The position numbers were made by a program, and so were the translations under genes. Source: an uncultured Clostridiaceae bacterium (GTDB lineage: Bacteria; Bacillota; Clostridia; Lachnospirales; Lachnospiraceae). From it: a stretch of 6,048 nucleotides of DNA. The stretch lies in contig CAMWMT010000179.1 in assembly GCA_947175375.1 (NCBI GenBank), positions 1 through 6,048 of the forward strand. The letters are read 5' to 3'. This document shows, piece by piece, positions 1 through 6,007 of the stretch. The notes under the pieces were generated by a model. The model made no database searches. It had not been told where the DNA came from and saw nothing but the letters and a program-made list of their open reading frames with translations. Numbering within the stretch: position 1 is the stretch's first letter; each line of letters starts with the position of its first letter.

Positions 1-86
1 GGACAAAGCCGATTCAGTGTCCGATACATTCCATACGAGCGCTTATCATACAGCCAGGGCGAGACCCGACAGCCCCCTTCCCGGCC
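1..86. other. Short unassigned stretch downstream of the dGTPase gene
   Basis: These bases follow the stop of the dGTPase gene on the minus strand. I see no hairpin followed by a T-run in either direction, so the operon end is not defined here. On the plus strand, frame 1 is open from base 1 to a TGA at 109-111, giving 36 codons that overlap the end of the dGTPase gene. On the minus strand the dGTPase frame stays open after its stop. Neither reading resembles a protein I recognise, and both are cut by the window edge. In many Clostridia dnaG and rpoD follow dgt, but no dnaG start is seen in these bases. Confidence 0.3.
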
Positions 87-1496
87 TTATGTTATCCCGC
101 TGAATTCCTGATACAATTCTTTCGCGTAGCTGTCCGTCATCCCACAGATCTCGTCAGTCACCAGGAGAAGCCGCAGATACAGCCGTTCTGTCTCATCCTT
201 TCCCTCTGCATGGATATGATAGACTGCTTTATAATTATCCGAGATCATACTCATCAGCTTTTTCTGCACTTCTGTCATCGGTTCGTCGCTGTCGTAGAGA
301 ATCGCCGCATCCACATACTTTCTCAATAGAAAATCAAAAATGGCATCCGCGCCAATCTCCAGCTTCAGAATGGGAGTGGACACAAACGCATACTGATATG
401 CAATATCCCCAAGGGCTTCCATCAGCAAAGTCCCCGGTATCCCATCGAACAGATCGCTCTGATACCGACCTGCCATCAGTTCCTCATAATGTTCCACAAA
501 TCCTGCTGTCGCACTTTGAATCATCCGACCCTGTACCCGCACCAGCCAGTTCTGGACCGCATTGGAACGGGGATGATCCATTTTCTTCTCACATGCTCTC
601 TGATAACGTTTTTCCAAAAGTCCTGTCAGATCCCGATATGCTTCATCCTGTTCCTCTGTCTGGTACTCTCTCAGCTCCTGAAGAAGCTGTTCATAAGAGA
701 GGCATCCTTTCTTTACTGCGTCCTCAATGTCCGCTGTCTTATATGCGATATCGTCTGCCGCTTCCAGCAGAAATGCCAATGGATGACGTTTTCCATGGGT
801 TCCAGTGCTTTCCTGTATATCCCGGAATGTCTCTTCATCCGCCAGAAAGTACCCCATTTTCTTTGTCCGGATATCTCCACTCTTTTTATCGATTTCCAGC
901 GAAGACACCGGATACTTGATAATCGTCCCCAACAGGGCCTTCGTCAGGTTCATCCCATGGGCATCTACCAGATAATGGAGTTTTGTTACAAGCCGAAGTG
1001 CCTGCGTATTTCCTTCAAAATGATAAAAATCTGCCTGCATCTGAGGCGTCAGCACATCCGTTAGCGGCTTTCCCTTCCACTTCAGGAGCGGCATATGTAT
1101 CCGAAACCAGTCCCGGATCGCAGTCTCTCCAAAATGCCCGAAAGGTGGATTCCCGATATCATGCAGAAGCCCTGCACACTGAAGGATATCGCATACATCC
1201 GCCTTGTAAGACGGAAGAAAACTTTCATCTTTTATATTCTGGAGAATCTCTTCGGAGACATTCTGTCCCAGCGATTTTGCCAGAGAAGACACCTCCAGAG
1301 AATGCGTCAGCCTGGTACGGATAAAATCACTTTTATCCAGCGGAAAGACCTGGGTCTTATCCTGCAGCCTCCGAAAGGACGCACTTCCGATGATCCTATG
1401 GTAGTCTTTTTCAAATTCTGTCCTCAGATCTCCCCGACCCGGTGTTCCCTTATAGTCCCGGATACGATCCGGACACAACAGATTTTTCCATTGCAT
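87..1496 (-). CDS. dgt: Deoxyguanosinetriphosphate triphosphohydrolase (HD-domain dNTPase)
   Basis: This 469-residue protein is a cytosolic HD-superfamily dNTP triphosphohydrolase of the dGTPase family, which cleaves dGTP (often several dNTPs) to deoxynucleoside plus tripolyphosphate and so trims nucleotide pools. The metal site is complete: H65 within RTRLTHSLEV, H112-D113 within AGLLHDIGNPPFGH, and D248/D249 within EAADDIAYK. The N-terminal FRRLQDKTQVF segment (about 41-51) is also typical of the family. Length is close to the roughly 450-500 residues usual for full-length members, and I see no truncation. The ATG is preceded by only a weak AAAAGG at 1507-1512, 10 bases upstream. It lies 63 bases after the TPM gene with no terminator or clear promoter between them, so read-through from the upstream operon is likely. 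Substrate preference (dGTP only or broader) cannot be read from sequence. Some relatives act as phage-defence dGTPases, but nothing here points to that role. Confidence 0.93.
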   Translation of the reverse strand: MQWKNLLCPDRIRDYKGTPGRGDLRTEFEKDYHRIIGSASFRRLQDKTQVFPLDKSDFIRTRLTHSLEVSSLAKSLGQNVSEEILQNIKDESFLPSYKADVCDILQCAGLLHDIGNPPFGHFGETAIRDWFRIHMPLLKWKGKPLTDVLTPQMQADFYHFEGNTQALRLVTKLHYLVDAHGMNLTKALLGTIIKYPVSSLEIDKKSGDIRTKKMGYFLADEETFRDIQESTGTHGKRHPLAFLLEAADDIAYKTADIEDAVKKGCLSYEQLLQELREYQTEEQDEAYRDLTGLLEKRYQRACEKKMDHPRSNAVQNWLVRVQGRMIQSATAGFVEHYEELMAGRYQSDLFDGIPGTLLMEALGDIAYQYAFVSTPILKLEIGADAIFDFLLRKYVDAAILYDSDEPMTEVQKKLMSMISDNYKAVYHIHAEGKDETERLYLRLLLVTDEICGMTDSYAKELYQEFSGIT

Positions 1497-1559
1497 CGCT
1501 TACTTACCTTTTCTCTTCCCAAAATGTTATTGGTGTTCTTAATAGTCTTTTGTGGTCGG

Positions 1560-2387
1560 TTAAAATTTCCCCCCTCTACCTCCATGGCGTCTGCCGGAAG
1601 ATGACCTGTGTGTAGTGGAACCGCCCGACCTGTGTGTACTTCCCGATCTGCTTGTATTTTGCTGCTTCGGCTTTTCCCTGCGGGTAACATGTCTATACAA
1701 AAACAGATCGTTCCTTGTCGTTAGTTTCATACTTCCATTCTTAATATAATTTCCTGCCGCAGTCTGTCCGTGAACCGATTTCAGCTTACTTCTCATAATT
1801 CCTGTTACAATCAGAGATATCACAAATCCTATGACGAGTGCAGCTACAAGATAAAACAAAAGTCTAAAAGGATCTTTGGGAAGATGGTGCTCATCATATG
1901 GCTTTCCTGTTTTCGCCTGCGCTATGTAATCATCACTCATTTCTGCAAAAGTCGTAAATGCCTGTGCATAGTCTCCTTTACTTAGGTCATTTAGAATCTT
2001 TTCAGATAAAAACTCCAGCCCTGCATCTGTAAACGCTGTGATCCCGAAACCGGATGTTGACATGTACCAGTCTCTCTCCTCCATGCTTATGAGAAACAGA
2101 ATACCATCTCTCTCATAGCCGAAACCATAGTCGTTCTCATCATAGAAATCATCGGCATAATCCATGGCAGATGCCCCTTCCAGAGAATTGGCCGTCACGA
2201 TTACGACATCCACCTGCTGTCGTTCACTGATCTCATTTAGTTTATCCAGCAGCTCTCTTTCTTCACTGCTTGTAAGCAATCCCGCCTCATCTACAAGTCT
2301 CGGCATGTCACTTGCAGCAAACGCTGGAAATGCCATCAGTATGAACAGGAGCAATGCAAAAAATACTGTATATAATCTATTTTTCAT
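1560..2387 (-). CDS. TPM-domain membrane protein, YdjH-like
   Basis: This is a 275-residue protein of the TPM (YgcG/TLP18.3/Psb32/MOLO-1) family. Residues 1-24 are a signal peptide: basic KNR, a hydrophobic core, and an AFA-A type cleavage site. A TPM domain follows (about 28-160), beginning with the family's LVDEAGLL and containing DDFYDENDYGFG and DGILFLIS. One membrane helix is at about 175-198, followed by RSKLK, so the TPM domain should lie outside and the tail inside. The tail contains YIKNGSMKLT and DLFLYRHVTR, then a Ser/Gly/Arg/His-rich stretch ending GRGGKF. The ATG at 2387 was chosen over one 18 codons upstream because it has a perfect ribosome-binding site and begins the signal peptide; the longer form would add a Cys-rich extension inside the upstream gene. 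The B. subtilis homologue YdjH belongs to the pspA-ydjGHI envelope-stress operon. Biochemical activity is unknown; some TPM proteins have been reported as phosphatases. Confidence 0.88.
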   Translation of the reverse strand: MKNRLYTVFFALLLFILMAFPAFAASDMPRLVDEAGLLTSSEERELLDKLNEISERQQVDVVIVTANSLEGASAMDYADDFYDENDYGFGYERDGILFLISMEERDWYMSTSGFGITAFTDAGLEFLSEKILNDLSKGDYAQAFTTFAEMSDDYIAQAKTGKPYDEHHLPKDPFRLLFYLVAALVIGFVISLIVTGIMRSKLKSVHGQTAAGNYIKNGSMKLTTRNDLFLYRHVTRREKPKQQNTSRSGSTHRSGGSTTHRSSSGRRHGGRGGKF

Positions 2388-2395
2388 GATCCGAG

Positions 2396-2402
2396 CCTCC
2401 TT
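2396..2402 (-). promoter_or_regulatory. Ribosome-binding site of the TPM gene, overlapping the upstream stop
   Basis: AAGGAGG lies 8 bases before the ATG at 2387 and shares bases with the TAA stop (2403-2401) of the zinc-ribbon gene, giving TAAGGAGG. This fixes the start of the TPM gene and implies translational coupling of the two genes. Confidence 0.85.
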
Positions 2403-3486
2403 ACAGCAGATAGAACAGGCATAAAATAGCATAGAGTACACCGCCTATAGCACCTGTCAGTCCGAACAGCCACTTTTTATACGCCGTCTTATCCAGAGGC
2501 AGATCCCCGACCATTTTACCAGTCTGACCATTCATAGCAAAGAGATAATTCTTGCCATTCCATGTCGTATTCAAAATCCATACTGGTAAAAGAGCGTAAT
2601 GTACTTTCCTGTTTTTCAACTGAATGCTGCTGTTCTCTTTCGTAACCGTTGCATACCCCGTCACGGTTGCATCAAAGGCCTCCTGTGAACTCTTCCGGAT
2701 TCGATCATTGGCACGTTTTGCACTCTCCTGTGCATCCACATCATATTTGTCCGCCAGATAACCTGCCAGATATGCCGTCTGGAATTTCTCTGCTTTTGAA
2801 AAATCGAAAGGCTCGAGAGAATCCATTAGATCATCCGGCATCTTCACAGAAGCATCGACCGGGATTTTCTCGAATCCAAGATTTCCGCCTCTGGATACTG
2901 AGAAATAAGAGGTTTCTGTATACACATATCTACTGTCACTCCATGTCCGGGCTTTTGTCGCTTTGTAACGCATTTTAACATCGGCGCTGGCATCAAATAA
3001 CCAGAATGGAACATATATGCCCTTTATTTCGTCAATGTGGTTTTCATCCTTAAACACTTTCGGGAGCAGACGTTTTCCTTCATAATGCTTCTTTAAGGCT
3101 TCCTTGGCAGCCTTTTTATCCAGTTGAAACGGAATTACATAATCCGGTTTTAACGCTCCCGAAACCTGCCCCATCATTATGACCGGATTCCCGCAGAACG
3201 GACAAGAAGTTGCCGCTGTATTTTCGTCACATGCGATCTCACCGCCGCAAGATTGGCATACATAAGATCGAAGTCCGTTTGCCTCGCCGTCCTGCCATTC
3301 CCCGCCGGAAGCAGTCTGCCATTGCATATCATCTTTCTGATCATTTTGCAGTTCGCTGTCATAGCCTGCCAGTGTTTCCATATCAAATTCCGTGTCACAG
3401 TAAGGGCACTTCATCTTTTGTATTGTACTGTCAAAGGCAATAGCGCCACCACAGCACGGACATTTATATTCCTGTATTGTCGCCAT
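2401..3486 (-). CDS. Double zinc-ribbon protein with C-terminal membrane anchor, YdjG-like
   Basis: This 361-residue protein opens with a TFIIB/PriA-like zinc ribbon (C9, C12, C27, C30 in CPCCGG and CPYCDTEF). After an acidic linker comes a second ribbon (C77, C80, C95, C98 in CQSCGGE and CPFCGNPV). A soluble region of about 230 residues follows, including an YVPFWLFDA segment and LLPVWILNTTW, both common in this family. A single hydrophobic helix (about 339-361) preceded by KTAYKKW runs to the last residue, so it is predicted to be tail-anchored with the bulk in the cytosol. Database entries often call such proteins helicase PriA because of the ribbon, but there is no helicase domain. The ATG has AAGGAG at 3494-3499, 7 bases upstream. 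It lies 46 bases after the SPFH gene, and its stop overlaps the next ribosome-binding site. By order and domains it corresponds to B. subtilis YdjG, which with YdjH helps tether the SPFH protein YdjI at the membrane. Whether the ribbons bind protein or nucleic acid is unknown. Confidence 0.87.
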   Translation of the reverse strand: MATIQEYKCPCCGGAIAFDSTIQKMKCPYCDTEFDMETLAGYDSELQNDQKDDMQWQTASGGEWQDGEANGLRSYVCQSCGGEIACDENTAATSCPFCGNPVIMMGQVSGALKPDYVIPFQLDKKAAKEALKKHYEGKRLLPKVFKDENHIDEIKGIYVPFWLFDASADVKMRYKATKARTWSDSRYVYTETSYFSVSRGGNLGFEKIPVDASVKMPDDLMDSLEPFDFSKAEKFQTAYLAGYLADKYDVDAQESAKRANDRIRKSSQEAFDATVTGYATVTKENSSIQLKNRKVHYALLPVWILNTTWNGKNYLFAMNGQTGKMVGDLPLDKTAYKKWLFGLTGAIGGVLYAILCLFYLL

Positions 3487-3532
3487 CTGGTTTCTCCTTT
3501 TGTTCCGTCATTTGGCTCAGATTCCCCCGTTT

Positions 3533-4879
3533 TTACCGGTATACTTTATCATTTTCATCAAACCTGTCGCCGCATTCCGGGCAGAATTTCGGCGGATGTG
3601 CGGGATCTTCCGGTTCCCATCCGCATTTATCGCATCTGTAAAGAGGTGCGCCTTCCGGTTTCTTTGTTCCGCAATTCTGGCAGAACTTTCCTTTATTTAC
3701 CGTTCCGCATACACAGGTCCATCCCACTGGTTCAGCAGGTTTCTCAGTTCCGCACTCCGGACAGAACCGGCTTGTTACGGTTGCGCCGCAGGAACATTTC
3801 CATGTGTCTGTCATGGCTGTCTGCCGTCCTGCTTGCTGCTGTACCATCTGTTGTTGCTGCCATGCTGCCTGTTGCTGTCCCATGGCAAACAGATTCTGTG
3901 CATTTACACCGCCTGTGTTCATAGCCATTCCCATGCCCAGAACGCCTGTCATGGCACCTGCGGAATTGGATGCTGCCGCTTTCATGGCATCTGCCTGGGC
4001 GTCCACCAGTGTAGCTCCAGCCATATTTGGATTCTGCAGAACAGCCGTACGCTGCAGCTGCTTGATCATTTCCGCATCTTCCTCCAGCAGGCTGACAGAG
4101 CCAAGCGCAATGCTCACGACTTTCAGGCCGCGCAGCTTTTCCCACTTTGTTGAGAGTGCACGATTCATTGCGTCTTCCAGCTCTGTATTGTGGGAAACAA
4201 TCTGGTTCGGGCGCAGCTCCAGATCGGAGAGTCGGCCAAATGCCGGCTGAAGTGCGCTGATAAACTCTGTTTTCAGTTGGCTGTCCAGCTCACTTCGCTC
4301 ATAATCTCTCTCTACGTTGCCGCAGACATTTGCGTAAAACAGCAATGGATCGGCTAATTTATAGGAGTAGACACCAGAACAGCGGACAGAGACATCCACA
4401 TCCAGCCCGATTTTAGAATCTACTACACGGAAAGGAATCGGATTCGGCGTTCCAAACTTATTGTCCACCAATTCCTTCGTGTTAAAGTAATATACCCTCT
4501 GATCCTTCCCTGTGTCACCACCAAAGGCGAAACGCTTGCCGATGGTCTTGAAAGTTTCCTTGATACCTGCGCCAAGGCTTCCTGTGAAAATACTTGGTTC
4601 CGTAGAAGTATCATATTTGAATTCCCCCGGCTCCGCGCATACTTCCACCACTTTCCCCTGTTCCACGATGATCATACACTGACCGTCCGCCACAGCGATC
4701 ACGCTGCCATTGGAAATGATGTTATCATTTCCCTTTTTGTTGGAGGAACGGGAACTTGTGCGTTTTTTGCCCTTTGTAACCATGACATCTTTATCCATGG
4801 CCTCACAGTAGAAAAATTCCTTCCACTGATCTGCAAGTGTCCCTCCTAATGCGCCCATTCCGGCTTTAATCAATCCCAT
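3533..4879 (-). CDS. SPFH-domain (stomatin/prohibitin-like) protein with three C-terminal zinc ribbons, YdjI-like
   Basis: This 448-residue protein matches the YdjI type of SPFH proteins (COG4260), sometimes labelled 'virion core protein' in databases. The N-terminus (MGLIKAGMGALGGTLADQW) is not a transmembrane helix but could be a short amphipathic membrane contact. The SPFH core spans about 25-285 and includes QCMIIVEQGKV, EPGEFKYDT, NPIPFRVVDS and DVSVRCSGVYSYK. An Ala/Gly/Met-rich region and a Gln-rich stretch (about 331-355) lead to three zinc ribbons: C362/C364/C373/C376, C389/C391/C400/C403 and C416/C419/C433/C436. All twelve Cys are intact. SPFH proteins form large oligomers on membranes; B. 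subtilis YdjI recruits PspA with YdjG and YdjH, but here no pspA is visible. The ATG has AAGGAGG 9 bases upstream and lies 17 bases after the HAD gene, so co-transcription is likely. B. subtilis YdjI is roughly 320 residues, so the tail here is long. Confidence 0.9.
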   Translation of the reverse strand: MGLIKAGMGALGGTLADQWKEFFYCEAMDKDVMVTKGKKRTSSRSSNKKGNDNIISNGSVIAVADGQCMIIVEQGKVVEVCAEPGEFKYDTSTEPSIFTGSLGAGIKETFKTIGKRFAFGGDTGKDQRVYYFNTKELVDNKFGTPNPIPFRVVDSKIGLDVDVSVRCSGVYSYKLADPLLFYANVCGNVERDYERSELDSQLKTEFISALQPAFGRLSDLELRPNQIVSHNTELEDAMNRALSTKWEKLRGLKVVSIALGSVSLLEEDAEMIKQLQRTAVLQNPNMAGATLVDAQADAMKAAASNSAGAMTGVLGMGMAMNTGGVNAQNLFAMGQQQAAWQQQQMVQQQAGRQTAMTDTWKCSCGATVTSRFCPECGTEKPAEPVGWTCVCGTVNKGKFCQNCGTKKPEGAPLYRCDKCGWEPEDPAHPPKFCPECGDRFDENDKVYR

Positions 4880-4888
4880 AATGAAAAA

Positions 4889-4895
4889 CCTCCTT
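4889..4895 (-). promoter_or_regulatory. Ribosome-binding site of the SPFH gene
   Basis: A perfect AAGGAGG lies 9 bases before the ATG at 4879 and just after the TAA of the HAD gene (4899-4897). The whole gap between the two genes is 17 bases, too short for a separate promoter, which supports co-transcription. Confidence 0.85.
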
Positions 4896-4896
4896 T

Positions 4897-5685
4897 TTAA
4901 TCTGTATGTTTTGGGAGAACATGAAAATGATATAAGGCGTTACGGATTCCGTCCTGATCGATATCATCTGTTACAAAATCAGCAATTTCCTTTACACTTT
5001 CTTTTGCGTTTCCCATTGCAACACCGATTCCAGCATATTCCAGCATATCGATGTCATTTTCCTCATCTCCGAATGCCATGATCTCATCTGTGGAGATATG
5101 AAATAATTCCTGAATAAATTTGATTCCGGACACCTTGCCTCCGGTCGTTGATATGATGTCAACTCCATAATCACTCCAGCGCGTGAATTTGCAGCCTTTG
5201 GGCAGTCTTTCCCGAAATACATGTTCTTTTTCCGGACTTAAAAAAGTAGTGGCCTGATAGACAAGCCCGTTTTTATATTCGTCAATAAGAGGCATACCGG
5301 TGGAGATATTTTGCTGCGTATTGCGTACGATATCATTGATAAAATTTATGTAATAACGATCTTCTTCCACTAACATGAAAGGTATCTCCCGTTGATGAAA
5401 GATCGATACGAGTTCCTGCGTGGCCTCACGGTCGAAAGGCGCCCGAAACAGAACTTTTTTCTCATGGTCCAGACATAATTGCCCGGTTAATGTAATATAA
5501 CCATCAAACAATATATCATCCAGTGGTAACTCTTCTAACTCCAGGGAATGTCTTCCGGTAGACAGGAAAATCTTTACTCCGTTTTCCTTCAGTTTATTCA
5601 GGCTTTGTCTGGCGCTTTCGGGAATCTGCCGGGTTCTGTGTGATAGCAAAGTACCGTCCACGTCAAAGAAAATTGCTTTTATCAT
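4897..5685 (-). CDS. Cof-type HAD-superfamily phosphatase (HAD-IIB)
   Basis: This 262-residue cytosolic hydrolase has all four HAD motifs: I, DVDGT with D8 (nucleophile) and D10; II, STGR with S42 or T43; III, K184 in GGKVSGIKF; IV, GDEENDIDM with D207 and D211. The segment between motifs II and III (about 80-180) is the C2-type cap of the Cof/HAD-IIB subfamily, and the length is normal. Such enzymes remove phosphate from sugar phosphates, flavin or pyridoxal phosphates, and cap residues do not reveal the substrate. It is the first gene after a strong promoter. The ATG has an unusually distant AAAAGGA (5702-5708), about 16 bases upstream, and no closer site, so initiation may be modest compared with the SPFH gene behind it. 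No in-frame alternative start lies nearer the ribosome-binding site. Its link to the downstream envelope genes is positional only. Confidence 0.9.
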   Translation of the reverse strand: MIKAIFFDVDGTLLSHRTRQIPESARQSLNKLKENGVKIFLSTGRHSLELEELPLDDILFDGYITLTGQLCLDHEKKVLFRAPFDREATQELVSIFHQREIPFMLVEEDRYYINFINDIVRNTQQNISTGMPLIDEYKNGLVYQATTFLSPEKEHVFRERLPKGCKFTRWSDYGVDIISTTGGKVSGIKFIQELFHISTDEIMAFGDEENDIDMLEYAGIGVAMGNAKESVKEIADFVTDDIDQDGIRNALYHFHVLPKHTD

Positions 5686-5727
5686 GGTATAATTTTTGAT
5701 ATCCTTTTGCTGTATATTTTTAATGGA

Positions 5728-5756
5728 ATTATACTGTAATATGGAACTGCTTTCAA
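5728..5756 (-). promoter_or_regulatory. Sigma-A-type promoter of the HAD-SPFH-zinc ribbon-TPM(-dgt) operon
   Basis: Reading the minus strand, the -35 box TTGAAA (5756-5751) and a perfect -10 box TATAAT (5733-5728) are separated by exactly 17 bases. The predicted start near 5721 leaves a leader of about 36 bases before the HAD ATG. It lies downstream of the terminator of the micro-ORF, so the operon is expected to be independent of that unit. No operator-like palindrome was seen overlapping it. Confidence 0.8.
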
Positions 5757-5789
5757 GTATCTAATAAGTCAGAAACGATATTAACAACA

Positions 5790-5818
5790 TTCTCAAAACT
5801 TTATAAGATACATATAAA
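5790..5818 (+). promoter_or_regulatory. Possible plus-strand promoter for a short antisense RNA
   Basis: On the plus strand TTCTCA (5790-5795, 4 of 6 consensus bases) and TATAAA (5813-5818, 5 of 6) are spaced by 17 bases. An alternative pair is TTAACA (5781-5786) with TAAGAT (5804-5809), also spaced 17. The stretch is AT-rich, so chance matches are easy. The main support is that transcription from here would reach the shared terminator about 80 bases later. Confidence 0.35.
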
Positions 5819-5819
5819 G

Positions 5820-5905
5820 AAAGGGCGACGCCGTAAAGCAAACTGTTGGTCTCATAACTGCTCAAAAAAGCAACGCTACTTTGGCCGGTGCGGTTGCTTT
5901 TTTGA
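5820..5905 (+). ncRNA. Candidate short antisense RNA ending at the shared terminator
   Basis: A transcript from the possible promoter above would start near 5825 and stop at the T-run 5898-5903, about 80 bases, with no open reading frame of note. It can fold into a small stem-loop at 5837-5862 (AGCA with TGCT, then GTTG with TAAC, loop GTCTCA), followed by the terminator hairpin. It would overlap the 3' end of the micro-ORF transcript through the terminator, as the antitoxin RNA does in the enterococcal par (Fst) locus. Exact ends are estimates and no known RNA family was recognised. Expression is inferred only from the promoter-like boxes and the terminator. Confidence 0.35.
5864..5903. terminator. 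Bidirectional intrinsic terminator shared by the micro-ORF and the converging strand
   Basis: AAAAAAGCAACGC (5864-5876) pairs with GCGGTTGCTTTTTT (5890-5903), giving a 13-pair stem with one bulged G around a 13-base loop (5877-5889) that contains GGCC. Each strand shows a GC-containing stem followed by six T residues, so it can stop transcription from both sides. On the minus strand the final codons and the TAG stop (5878-5876) of the micro-ORF lie inside the hairpin. Confidence 0.8.
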
Positions 5906-6007
5906 TGCTCTCTTATCCTTCCACTGCTGTATCATGTCTATAATCTTCACAACGGTACTGATTATCGTGACGATAAGACCAGCAACCTTCAGGATGTATT
6001 CAAACAT
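5876..6007 (-). CDS. Small hydrophobic, basic-tailed membrane peptide (candidate type I toxin)
   Basis: This is a 43-codon ORF from ATG 6007 to TAG 5878-5876. Residues 4-26 are almost entirely hydrophobic (AGLIVTIISTVVKII at the core) and should cross the membrane once. The C-terminus from W29 on is strongly basic (KDKR, SKKQ, HRPK). A single membrane helix with a positive tail is the general architecture of type I toxins such as Fst, TxpA and BsrG, but I do not recognise the specific family. The ATG has AAAGG 10 bases upstream; an in-frame ATG at 6025-6023 would give 49 residues but has no clear ribosome-binding site. The last codons form part of the terminator hairpin, so the mRNA ends right at the stop. 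Its promoter lies beyond the window edge. Alternatives are a membrane micro-protein of another kind, or a chance ORF; clean topology and the terminator placed exactly at its end argue against chance. Confidence 0.6.
   Translation of the reverse strand: MFEYILKVAGLIVTIISTVVKIIDMIQQWKDKRASKKQPHRPK

Noticed and set aside
398..1064. Long plus-strand open frames opposite dgt
   Set aside because: They are antisense shadows of a gene with complete catalytic motifs; they lack ribosome-binding sites and recognisable domains.
2388..2441. Longer start for the TPM gene, adding 18 residues
   Set aside because: The extension lies inside the upstream gene, would place a Cys-containing segment before a complete signal peptide, and ignores the perfect AAGGAGG ahead of the ATG at 2387.
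3466..3513. 15-codon minus-strand ORF (ATG 3513) overlapping the start of the zinc-ribbon gene in another frame
   Set aside because: It is very short and hydrophilic and overlaps the start of a well-supported gene. GGGGGA upstream could be read as a ribosome-binding site, but nothing else supports it.
3500..4250. Cys-rich plus-strand open frames opposite the SPFH gene
   Set aside because: Their composition (runs of Cys, Ser, His) mirrors the Gln/Ala/Thr codons of the SPFH linker on the real strand, and no start signals are seen.
5905..5943. 12-codon plus-strand ORF starting in ATGCTCTCT after the terminator
   Set aside because: It is too short, lies directly after a terminator on that strand, has no ribosome-binding site, and is antisense to the micro-ORF.
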